Below, one piece after another: positions 1 through 6,825 of a stretch of 44,012 nucleotides of DNA. A program made the position numbers and the translations under genes. The stretch is taken from the NCBI GenBank assembly GCA_017625935.1, contig JAGALA010000020.1, forward strand, positions 1 through 44,012. Reading direction: 5' to 3'. The DNA is from Clostridia bacterium (GTDB lineage: Bacteria > Bacillota > Clostridia > Oscillospirales > CAG-272). Below the pieces are notes generated by a model. It did not search any database, was not told where the DNA came from, and saw only the letters and a program-made list of their open reading frames with translations. Each line of letters starts with the position of its first letter. Within the stretch, counting starts at the first letter, position 1.

Positions 1-1573
1 CCTCAAGCTCACTAAGATGCTCGGAATATCTCTTTAGTCCGTCAATGTCAACCTTAAAGCCCTCGCACTCCATATCACTAAGCACGTAGGCAAGCGGAAT
101 TTCAATATCGGTTAAAATATGGCTCGTTTTGTCCTTGTTTAAGTGCTTTTGCATAGCGCGGTACAGCGCGAAAATCAAATAAGCACCGTAATTTTCGTCA
201 AAATCCATATTTAAGTAGGTAATAGTTAAGTTATCAAGCTCATACGAGGAGTCGGCAGGGGAGATAACGTACCCTGCAAGCATTGTGTCAAAGACACATT
301 TTATGTCGTACTGCTTACGTAGTGACTTTATATCGTGGCAAATTACGTCCTTGCCATCTAAAAAAGCAAGCGCGTCCTCGGTTTTTGCTAAATATTGCGC
401 GCCGTTCTCGGTGCAAATTTGCACGTTTTCGTCCTTAAAATATACCGCGAAAAGCTCACCGCCGCTTGGCAAGCCCTCGCACACGGAAGTCGGGAGCGCA
501 ACAGGCGTTGGCTCAATTTTTTCCTCGCCGAAATCAAAGCCCATCTGCTCACCTATCGAAAGTGGCTCACAGGCTTCAAACTCGTCAAGGGAAACGCTCG
601 GTACTGCACCATTGATTTCCCCTTGTGGGGAAGGTGGGTTGCAAAGCAACTCGGATGAGGTGTTTTCCGCTCTTGTTGCTTCAACGATATCACCCTCGAT
701 TTCCTGCGTGTCGATACTTTCAAGCCCGAATTTTCTAATAAGTGAGCCAAATTCAAGGGTAATAAAGCGCGAGCGCAGGGTGCGCTTGTCAAAGCCCCTG
801 TTCTTTAAGTCCTCAAGCGTCTTATTTATAGGTGCATCAAGCACGATAGTGGCAAGATGCTGTGAGGCGAATGCCATTTCGCGCCCACTTTCTATTTTCG
901 CCTTCATACCCGCAGATAGAGAGGACTCGGCGTAGTTTTCGTAAAGTGCGTTTAGTGAGCCGAAGTCGGAAATGAGCTTAAACGCGCCCTTTTCTCCAAT
1001 TCCGTGAATACCCGGGATGTTGTCCGAGGAGTCGCCCATTATTGCCTTAACGTCTATATATTGAAGTGGGGTAACGCCGTATTCCTCGGTGAATTTTTCG
1101 GGCGTATAGACAACGTCCTCCTTGGTTTTAACAAGGATAACCGAGGTGTTTTCGTTTATCAGCTGAAGCGAGTCACGGTCGCCCGTGAGTACGTACGCGT
1201 GTACCTCGTTATTTGCCAAGCGCGAAACCGTGCCGATAACGTCGTCCGCCTCGTACCCCTCAAGCTCAACGATATTAAAGCCGATAAGGGTAACAAGCTC
1301 CTTTGCGTAAGGGAGCTGAAGTGCCAAATCCTCGGGCATTGGCTTGCGGTTCGCCTTGTAAAAATCGTATTCAAGATGCCTAAACGTCTTTGATTTGAGG
1401 TCAAACGCGCAAACGGCGTAGTCGGGCTTTACGTGGTCAAGGTGCTTTTTTAATATGTTCATAAAGCCGTAAAGCGCATTGGTGGGGAGTCCCTGCTTGT
1501 TTGAAAGCGGACGCACACCGTAAAATGCACGGTTTAATATACTGTTTCCGTCAACGATAAGTAATTTTTTCAT
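1..1573 (-). CDS. polA: DNA polymerase I, N-terminal part (cut by window edge)
   Basis: Reading the minus strand from the ATG at 1573 gives an open frame of about 524 codons that runs off the left edge. The first 300 residues form the 5'-3' exonuclease (FEN-like) domain: it opens MKKLLIVDGNSILNRAF and carries EADDVIGT, GDRDSLQL and MGDSSDNIPG, which hold the metal-binding acidic residues. After a linker comes the start of a 3'-5' exonuclease-like fold (DTMLAGYVISP). The polymerase fingers and palm are outside the window, since the family is about 880 residues long. The enzyme fills gaps and removes RNA primers in repair and Okazaki fragment maturation. The start is supported by AAAAGGA a few bases upstream. 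The linker carries an in-frame insertion of a dispersed repeat (residues about 305-321). The TSCPD gene lies upstream on the same strand. Confidence 0.95.
   Translation of the reverse strand, partial: MKKLLIVDGNSILNRAFYGVRPLSNKQGLPTNALYGFMNILKKHLDHVKPDYAVCAFDLKSKTFRHLEYDFYKANRKPMPEDLALQLPYAKELVTLIGFNIVELEGYEADDVIGTVSRLANNEVHAYVLTGDRDSLQLINENTSVILVKTKEDVVYTPEKFTEEYGVTPLQYIDVKAIMGDSSDNIPGIHGIGEKGAFKLISDFGSLNALYENYAESSLSAGMKAKIESGREMAFASQHLATIVLDAPINKTLEDLKNRGFDKRTLRSRFITLEFGSLIRKFGLESIDTQEIEGDIVEATRAENTSSELLCNPPSPQGEINGAVPSVSLDEFEACEPLSIGEQMGFDFGEEKIEPTPVALPTSVCEGLPSGGELFAVYFKDENVQICTENGAQYLAKTEDALAFLDGKDVICHDIKSLRKQYDIKCVFDTMLAGYVISPADSSYELDNLTITYLNMDFDENYGAYLIFALYRAMQKHLNKDKTSHILTDIEIPLAYVLSDMECEGFKVDIDGLKRYSEHLSELE
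603..665. repeat. Dispersed GGATGAGGTGT-type repeat inside polA
   Basis: On the plus strand this reads as a hairpin-rich block with CCCTTGTGGGGAAGG, then GTTGCAAAGCAAC, then CGGATGAGGTGT. The closing GGATGAGGTGT motif recurs in the intergenic copies near 6597 and 43787. It lies in the polA linker without breaking the frame and encodes the stretch TSSELLCNPPSPQGE. Seen directly: shared motif and intact frame. Inferred: insertion of a repeat unit. Confidence 0.55.
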
Positions 1574-1628
1574 ATTTTGTCCTTTTAATTTAATGTTTTC
1601 TCCAAATGAGTGGAGAACCTCGAAAAAT

Positions 1629-1653
1629 CGGGAGGAGCAAGCCCCTTTCCTAC
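1629..1653 (-). repeat. 25-bp GTAGGGGAGGGGCTTGCTCC repeat, copy 1
   Basis: On the minus strand this reads GTAGGAAAGGGGCTTGCTCC followed by TCCCG. It matches, with few changes, the plus-strand copies at 19177 and 43842. It lies in the gap between the TSCPD gene and polA. The G-rich and C-rich halves can pair into a hairpin. Confidence 0.6.
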
Positions 1654-1692
1654 ATAAATCGGGGATTTTTTGTGATAAATGCGCTTCGTGGG

Positions 1693-1959
1693 TTATTCCA
1701 CGGGGGTTAGAACGCCGTCAAGTGCGGCACGGAGTGCAATTGCAAGCTGGTCAGCGCAGGACGTGCCCTTGAAGCCGCAAAGGTTGCCCTTTAATATTTC
1801 GATAACGCGCTCGGCACGCTCACCCTCAATAAGCTTGGAAATTGCCCTTAAATTTCCGTTGCAGCCGCCCTGAAAGGAAACGCCCGAAACGATGCCGTCC
1901 TCTAAGCTAAACGTGATGTACGAGGCGCAAACACCTCTTGTTTTGAATTTATAAGTCAT
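1693..1959 (-). CDS. TSCPD domain protein (TIGR03905-like)
   Basis: An 88-residue protein that consists of one small TSCPD domain. It shows the family hallmarks FQGGCNGN near residue 30 and KGTSCADQLA near residue 65, with conserved Cys residues in both. Standalone TSCPD proteins of this length are widespread in Clostridia. The domain is related to the C-terminal part of some ribonucleotide reductases, where paired cysteines may bind metal. The biochemical role of the short form is not established. ATG at 1959 is preceded by TAGGAG at a good distance. It lies upstream of polA on the same strand with about 120 bases between them, so co-transcription is possible but not shown. Confidence 0.8.
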   Translation of the reverse strand: MTYKFKTRGVCASYITFSLEDGIVSGVSFQGGCNGNLRAISKLIEGERAERVIEILKGNLCGFKGTSCADQLAIALRAALDGVLTPVE

Positions 1960-2070
1960 AAAATTCTCCTAAACAGTAGAAATTTGAAAAAATATGTGGT
2001 AAAATGCTAAAGAACGCCGCATTTTGTGGCTATATATTCTATTTTAACAAAAAAATAAGGAAATATCAAT

Positions 2071-2808
2071 ATGAGAATGAAAAAAAAGAAGCACGGACCC
2101 GAGCGCCGCGCACTCCTCTCGGCTTTAACAACCGAAAATATACTCGCTCTTTATGAAAATAAGGAGAAAATCTACGGAAACAATAACCCATTACGCATTG
2201 AAATAGGATGCGGCAAGGGTGATTTCGTTTGCGGAAAATCAAAAAAAGAGCCAAATTATAACTATCTTGCAATAGAGAAGATTGCAGACGTTTCAACGCT
2301 TGCCACGGAAAACTACGCAAGGGACAGAGGCCTCGGCGACCTTGCCGCAAACGGCGGCTGGCAAACGCCCGACGGCAAAATTTACCCTCTTGGCGAGGTT
2401 GTGGATTTTGGTGATTTGGACCTTGGCAACGTCCGCTTTACCGTGGGAGATGCAAAGGAGCTTTTGCCAACGCTCCCCGATAACTGCTGTGATGCAATTT
2501 ACGTCAACTTTTGCGACCCTTGGCCCAAAAAAGGACACACCAAGCGCCGCTTGACCTACATTGAGTTTCTTAAAATGTACTCGCGCCTTTTAACGCCCGA
2601 CGGAAAATTCTATTTCAAGACGGACAACCGCCCCCTCTTTGATTTTTCACTTGAGGAGGTCGAAAAAGCGCCGTTTACGCTCGAATATCACACCTTCGAC
2701 TTGCATAGTAGCGAAATGGACGCGGAAAACATCCGCACCGAGTACGAGCGCAACTTCAGCGCCAAGGGCTTTTCGATAAATATGCTTATTGGAAAGAACA
2801 ACAAATAG
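2071..2808 (+). CDS. trmB: tRNA (guanine-N7)-methyltransferase
   Basis: A 245-residue class I SAM-dependent methyltransferase that makes m7G46 in the tRNA variable loop. The SAM-binding glycine loop is IEIGCGKGDF (about residues 45-54). The substrate motif is NFCDPWPKKGHTKRRL (about 149-164). The C-terminal part has FKTDN and TEYERNF, typical of TrmB. One oddity is a spacer of about 25-30 residues (LGDLAANGGWQTPDGK and following) between the second helix and the strand LGNVRFTVGDA, a place where most TrmB proteins have a short turn. ATG at 2071 follows AAGGA. A second ATG two codons later is also usable. The gene is divergent from the TSCPD gene across 111 bases. Confidence 0.93.
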   Translation: MRMKKKKHGPERRALLSALTTENILALYENKEKIYGNNNPLRIEIGCGKGDFVCGKSKKEPNYNYLAIEKIADVSTLATENYARDRGLGDLAANGGWQTPDGKIYPLGEVVDFGDLDLGNVRFTVGDAKELLPTLPDNCCDAIYVNFCDPWPKKGHTKRRLTYIEFLKMYSRLLTPDGKFYFKTDNRPLFDFSLEEVEKAPFTLEYHTFDLHSSEMDAENIRTEYERNFSAKGFSINMLIGKNNK

Positions 2809-2845
2809 CCTTAAAAATCGGGCTTCTTTCGGGTGCTACTACTAA

Positions 2846-2872
2846 ACCTTATAAAATTCTCTGCATACAATA
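2846..2872 (+). promoter_or_regulatory. Candidate mother-cell (sigma-K type) promoter of dpaA
   Basis: CATACAATA at 2864-2872 fits the -10 form CATANNNTA. It is preceded by AC at 2846-2847 with 16 bases between, matching the minimal -35 of sigma-K promoters. A hairpin (ATTGAGAA / TTCTCAAT) follows at about 2873-2893 in the would-be leader. DPA synthase genes are known sigma-K targets in Bacillus. The assignment here is inference from the motif. Confidence 0.5.
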
Positions 2873-2913
2873 TATTGAGAAGAAATTCTCAATAATTTCG
2901 TGAAGGAAAAGCG

Positions 2914-3639
2914 ATGAAAATATATATTGTATCGAAGGATAAAAGATATGCGTATTTGAACGAGCTGCTTTGTAAGCACGGCTACGATTCTAAAATTGCC
3001 GCGCCGAGCGAGGCAAAAAACGCCCAAGCGCTCATTTTGCCTATACGTCGGGAATATTCCGACGGGGAATTAAAGGAGCTGTTTGAGGGAATTTCAGACA
3101 AGACGCTCGTCTTAGCACCGATGAGCCAAATAAAAAAGGAATATTTTAACGGTGAAGTCATTGACTATTCCCAAAACGGGGAGCTTTTAAAAAGAAACGC
3201 ACGTCTGACCGCGGAGGCGTTTATCTCGTCTTGGTATGAAGCAACCGAATGCTCATTTGAGAAAAAGAAAATTCTCGTATGCGGCTACGGGAGAATAGGA
3301 AAATGCCTTTGCCGTATTTTATCTTCACTTGGCGCAGATGTGTATATTTATGCACGCAGAGAGGAGTCAAGAGAGGAAGCGAGAACAAACGGATTTACGC
3401 CCGCGTCGCTTGATTTCTCAAAGGAATGCGATGCGGTAATTAACACGGTGCCGAGCTTGATTTTTGACAGCGCCCTTATCGACTCAATACCCGTGGGGAC
3501 GTATCTTTTTGAGCTTGCTTCGACGTGCGGCTTTGAAAGGACGGAAAGGGTGAATTTTGCCCTGGGGTTACCGGGGAAAATTTTGCCAAAAAGCGCCGCA
3601 GCGGTGATTTTCGATGCGATACTGCCGTATCTTCCTTAA
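2914..3639 (+). CDS. dpaA: Dipicolinate synthase subunit A
   Basis: A 241-residue protein of the DpaA/SpoVFA family. With DpaB it converts 4-hydroxy-tetrahydrodipicolinate, from the lysine pathway, to dipicolinic acid in the mother cell during sporulation. The N-terminal 110 residues resemble the dipicolinate synthase N domain (ALILPIRRE, LAPMS). The middle has a Rossmann nucleotide-binding loop, CGYGRIGKCLCRIL, at about residues 130-143, followed by a sugar-nucleotide-like YARRE at the end of strand 2. It is shorter than the Bacillus homologue (about 300) but the core is complete. ATG at 2914 follows AAGGAAAA. dpaB begins 17 bases after the stop, so the two form an operon. Confidence 0.92.
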   Translation: MKIYIVSKDKRYAYLNELLCKHGYDSKIAAPSEAKNAQALILPIRREYSDGELKELFEGISDKTLVLAPMSQIKKEYFNGEVIDYSQNGELLKRNARLTAEAFISSWYEATECSFEKKKILVCGYGRIGKCLCRILSSLGADVYIYARREESREEARTNGFTPASLDFSKECDAVINTVPSLIFDSALIDSIPVGTYLFELASTCGFERTERVNFALGLPGKILPKSAAAVIFDAILPYLP

Positions 3640-3656
3640 CGGGAAAGGACATTTTG

Positions 3657-4217
3657 ATGATTGGATATGCATTATGCGGCTCATTTTGTACACATAAAAG
3701 AAGCTTGGAGGTGCTTCGCTCACTCGCAGATTACGGACACGAGCTTTTGCCCATTGTGAGCGACTGCGTTTACAGCACCGACACGCGCTTTGGCACGGCC
3801 GCCTCACTTTGTGAGGAATTAAAGAAAATCACGGGCAGAGAGGTGATACACACAATAGTTGATGCCGAGCCGCTCGGACCTAAAATACACCTTGATGCTA
3901 TGATAATTTCGCCCTGCACGGGCAACACCCTTGCAAAGCTTGCAAGAGGCATAACAGACACGCCCGTTACAATGGCGGCAAAGGCACATTTACGCTCCAA
4001 CAGACCGCTTGTAATTGCGCTTTCTTCAAATGACGCGCTCTCGGCTAACCTGCAAAGCATCAGCATTTTGCTCGAAAGAAAGCACGTATATTTCGTGCCG
4101 CTTTCACAGGATGACCCGAAGGGCAAGCCACACTCGCTTGTCTGCGATTTTTCCTTGCTTGAAAAAACGCTTCAGCTTGCAATTGAGGGTAAACAAATAC
4201 AACCGCTGTTTCAATAA
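3657..4217 (+). CDS. dpaB: Dipicolinate synthase subunit B (flavoprotein)
   Basis: About 187 residues, the usual length of DpaB/SpoVFB, a member of the flavoprotein (HFCD-like) family. It opens MIGYALCGSFCTHKRS, and IISPCTGNTLAKLARGITD (about residues 82-100) contains the conserved SPCTGNT phosphate/FMN loop. RPLVIALSSNDALS follows as in family members. It acts with DpaA in the mother cell to make dipicolinate. I chose ATG 3657 because AAAGGA lies eight bases upstream. A TTG one codon earlier is possible but less likely. Only 18 bases separate its stop from the cardiolipin synthase start, which suggests a three-gene transcript. Confidence 0.92.
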   Translation: MIGYALCGSFCTHKRSLEVLRSLADYGHELLPIVSDCVYSTDTRFGTAASLCEELKKITGREVIHTIVDAEPLGPKIHLDAMIISPCTGNTLAKLARGITDTPVTMAAKAHLRSNRPLVIALSSNDALSANLQSISILLERKHVYFVPLSQDDPKGKPHSLVCDFSLLEKTLQLAIEGKQIQPLFQ

Positions 4218-4235
4218 ATAAAAAGGGATGATTAA

Positions 4236-5735
4236 ATGAAAAGGATATTTAAGCTTTTAACAAATAGAATTGTAATTACCGCATTATCTATAATTTTCCA
4301 GATGATAATCGGATTTTCTTTACTGTTTTATTTCGATGAGGTGTTCAAATACTATATTTTGGCTTGGCACGCTCTTGCTGTCATTTGCAGCGTTGGTGTT
4401 ATAAACACAAGCATGAACTCCGCCTATAAAATCACTTGGTTGATTGTTTTGTTGGGTGTACCCGTCGTGGGCGTTACGCTGTTTATTTTTCTTTACGGAC
4501 GTCTTTTCACTTGGCTCAGAAAAAAGAGAATGCTATCAATAACCCAATCGCTTGAAAACGAGGCATGCAAAACCTCGAATATTACGTTGCCTCGAAGACT
4601 GAAAAGACAAAGCGACTATATTACGCGCTACGCCCACTCCGCGCCCTTGAAAAATACAAGGGCGAGGTACTTTCCCTCGGGTGAAAATTTCTTTTCGGCT
4701 TTGCTTGAGGATATTAAGGCTGCTCAAAGCAGAATATACATGGAATATTTTATTATCAAGGACGGATATATGTGGGGAGAGATTAAAAAAGCTTTGATAG
4801 AAAAAGCTCAAAAGGGTCTTGACATTCGCATTATCTTTGACGATATGGGCAGCGTGGAGCAAATTTCCAAGTCGGAAATGCGCAGGCTTAAAAAACAAGG
4901 GATTAAAATAATAACCTTTAATCCCTTCGTTCCTGTGCTTAGCACAGTTACAAACAACAGAGACCACAGAAAGCTATGCATTATCGATTCCAAAATTGCG
5001 TATTGCGGAGGGGTGAATTTAGCTGACGAATACATAAATATAAATGCAAGATTTGGGCATTGGAAGGACTGTGCAATTGCATTGTACGGAGAAGCTGCGT
5101 ACACTAACGAGCTTTTCTTTTTAACTCTTTGGGAATATATCACCAAGGAGAAAATACGCAATGAAAAGCCGAGCTTTGAGCTAATAGATCAGGGAATATA
5201 TCAGCCGTACACCGATAGCCCGATGGACAGCGAGCCGCTTGGCGAAAATATTTATATAAACATCATTTCCAACGCAAAAAAATACGTATATATAAGCACT
5301 CCGTATTTAATTATCGGCGACGAAATGATAAGAGCCATAACAAACGCCGCAAAATGCGGAGTGGACGTAAGAATTGTTGTGCCGCATATTCCCGATAAAA
5401 AAACCGTAAATCAAATAACGAAATCACACTATTTGCGGCTTATATCCGCAGGGGTGAAAATATACGAATATAAAAACGGCTTCAATCATTCTAAAATTGT
5501 AATTTCGGATGACGAAATTGCAACGATCGGCAGTGTGAATTTTGATTTCAGAAGCTTTTATCTCAGCTTTGAAAACGGCGTTGTTATATATGATTCACCC
5601 GTAATTTCCGATATCTATAATGACTACAGTGCGATGATGCAGGAGTCAATTCCCATAACGAAGCAAATGTGTAAGGCATCACTGCCAAAAAGAATCATTC
5701 GTGCAATGCTGGCAGCAATAGCATCGTTTTTCTAA
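4236..5735 (+). CDS. cls: Cardiolipin synthase (phospholipase D family)
   Basis: A 499-residue membrane-anchored protein that condenses two phosphatidylglycerols into cardiolipin. Two N-terminal hydrophobic helices (about residues 10-35 and 40-70) form the membrane anchor. Two PLDc motifs follow: DHRKLCIIDSKIAYCGGVN (about 243-261), with HxKxxxxD, and FNHSKIVISDDEIATIGSVN (about 419-438), also HxKxxxxD. Both catalytic sites are therefore intact, and the length is normal. The RBS is AAAAGGGATG. It starts 18 bases after dpaB, so it may be expressed in the mother cell, where membrane remodelling occurs. That is inference. A bidirectional terminator follows directly. Confidence 0.93.
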   Translation: MKRIFKLLTNRIVITALSIIFQMIIGFSLLFYFDEVFKYYILAWHALAVICSVGVINTSMNSAYKITWLIVLLGVPVVGVTLFIFLYGRLFTWLRKKRMLSITQSLENEACKTSNITLPRRLKRQSDYITRYAHSAPLKNTRARYFPSGENFFSALLEDIKAAQSRIYMEYFIIKDGYMWGEIKKALIEKAQKGLDIRIIFDDMGSVEQISKSEMRRLKKQGIKIITFNPFVPVLSTVTNNRDHRKLCIIDSKIAYCGGVNLADEYININARFGHWKDCAIALYGEAAYTNELFFLTLWEYITKEKIRNEKPSFELIDQGIYQPYTDSPMDSEPLGENIYINIISNAKKYVYISTPYLIIGDEMIRAITNAAKCGVDVRIVVPHIPDKKTVNQITKSHYLRLISAGVKIYEYKNGFNHSKIVISDDEIATIGSVNFDFRSFYLSFENGVVIYDSPVISDIYNDYSAMMQESIPITKQMCKASLPKRIIRAMLAAIASFF

Positions 5736-5736
5736 T

Positions 5737-5767
5737 AAAAAAACCGTGATTGTTCACGGTTTTTTAT
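5737..5767. terminator. Bidirectional terminator between cls and trmL
   Basis: AAAACCGTGA and TCACGGTTTT pair around a TTGT loop, with A-runs on the left and T-runs on the right. It can end cls on plus and trmL on minus. Confidence 0.85.
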
Positions 5768-5788
5768 TAATATTTAGTGAATAAATAT

Positions 5789-6274
5789 TCACCGAGAGGG
5801 CTTGCCGAAGGAGGTCGAAAGTCCCTCGAAGCCCCTTTGCCTCATACATTCATAGGCGGCGATGGCAACGGAATTTGACTGATTCAGTGAGCGTAAGCCC
5901 TCACGCATAGGGATTCTTAAGGCGCGCTCCTTGTTTTCCTCAATCAGCCACTCGGGCAGTCCTTCGCTTTCGCGCCCGAAAAATAGGTACGGATTTTCGC
6001 CGTAGGTAACATCTGTGTACGTATTTTTTGCTTTTTTGGTAAAGAGGTAAAACTCGCACCCCTCGTTTTTTGCCCAAAAATCGTCCAAGCTGTCATAGTA
6101 GCGAATGTCGAGGTGGAACCAGTAGTCCATTCCCGCGCGCTTTAATTTTGCGTTGTCGATTTCAAAGCCGAATGGGCGGATCATATGAAGTGTTGCACCA
6201 AGCGCGGCACAGGTACGTGCGATGTTGCCCGTGTTTTGCGGAATCTCAGGCTCGAGTAAAACAATATTAAGCAT
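5789..6274 (-). CDS. trmL: tRNA (cytidine(34)-2'-O)-methyltransferase
   Basis: About 161 residues of the SpoU/TrmH (SPOUT) family, the single-domain length of TrmL, which methylates the wobble ribose of tRNA-Leu. Motifs visible are [17 protein letters not shown] at the N-terminus, FGRESEGLP (SPOUT motif 2, about residues 105-113) and [20 protein letters not shown] (motif 3). I set the start at ATG 6274 because GGAGG sits five bases upstream. A TTG four codons further up lies over the Shine-Dalgarno and is unlikely. The upstream DNA is odd: a second copy of the first 28 codons lies 166 bases away (see 6267-6440), so this copy now uses a leader made partly of repeat sequence. Confidence 0.93.
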   Translation of the reverse strand: MLNIVLLEPEIPQNTGNIARTCAALGATLHMIRPFGFEIDNAKLKRAGMDYWFHLDIRYYDSLDDFWAKNEGCEFYLFTKKAKNTYTDVTYGENPYLFFGRESEGLPEWLIEENKERALRIPMREGLRSLNQSNSVAIAAYECMRQRGFEGLSTSFGKPSR

Positions 6275-6440
6275 ATTTTCCTCCAAATATAATAGAAATA
6301 GCCAATCCCTCCGTCACGGCAAGCGTGACACCTCCCTTTACACAAAGGAGGCGGTGCGTAGCACCAAGCGCGGCACAGGTACGTGCGATGTTACCCGTGT
6401 TTTGCGGAATCTCAGGCTCAAGTAAAACAATATTAAGCAT
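6267..6440 (-). pseudogene. Duplicated 5' fragment of trmL
   Basis: From ATG 6440 the minus strand encodes the first 28 residues of TrmL again ([20 protein letters not shown] and onward to GAT). It then enters repeat DNA, adds about 29 unrelated residues, and stops at TAA 6267-6269, which overlaps the ATG of intact trmL by eight bases. The two 83-base copies differ at only three positions, and all three are synonymous. This copy has a clean RBS (AAAAGGAG), so it may be the original leader and start. A 57-residue peptide could be made and its translation could couple to trmL. No function is claimed. Confidence 0.8.
6300..6357 (-). repeat. Hairpin repeat inserted between the two trmL starts
   Basis: On plus it reads AGCCAATCCCTCCGTCACGG, AAGCGTGACACCTCCCTTT, then ACAAAGGAGGCGG. 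The arms GTCACG/CGTGAC and CCTCCTTT/AAAGGAGG make two hairpins. This is a type of small dispersed palindromic repeat seen in many Clostridia (general knowledge). It fills the space between the truncated and the intact trmL copies. Confidence 0.6.
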
Positions 6441-6499
6441 TTTTTCTCCTTTTAATGCAATGCTTTGCATTGATGATTTTTTCTGATGGGAGGGGAAGG

Positions 6500-6620
6500 G
6501 GGTGATTCCCCTGCGAGGGCACCCTTTATGGGCGTGCCTTGTGCTGAAATGTCGCAAAGCGACAAAAGGGTTGCGCCCTGCCAAGGGACACTATGGTGGA
6601 TGAGGTGTACACACGCCCAA
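6500..6620 (+). repeat. Dispersed repeat, GAGGGCACCC...GGATGAGGTGT type
   Basis: The stretch holds GAGGGCACCCTTTATGGGCG, TGCCTTGTGC, a GTCGCaaaGCGAC hairpin and GGTGGATGAGGTGTAC. The same order of blocks recurs at 43731-43797 in the same orientation, and the last block also recurs in polA. The rest of 6441-6795 is A+T-rich. It holds a CAATGCtttGCATTG palindrome in the truncated trmL leader (6458-6472) and a TATAAT at 6776 before secA. I see no gene here. Confidence 0.6.
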
Positions 6621-6825
6621 ATATCATATCACGTACCAAAATCACATATTTGAGTACTGCCCCCTCCGTTTCGGTCACGATAAACATTTTACTATTAAAA
6701 TGGCGCGAAATCAATATAAAATATAAAATAAATGCAAAATTTTAAAATAAATGTGGACTTTTGGAAAAATTGTGATATAATTATTCTGTATAATTATGAA
6801 AGGAAGCCAAATTTGGCTAAAAATA

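Noticed and set aside
6796..6825. The earlier secA start
   Set aside because: No RBS, only about 8-10 bases after the likely transcription start, and the family starts at MGIFSKIF. Not fully excluded.
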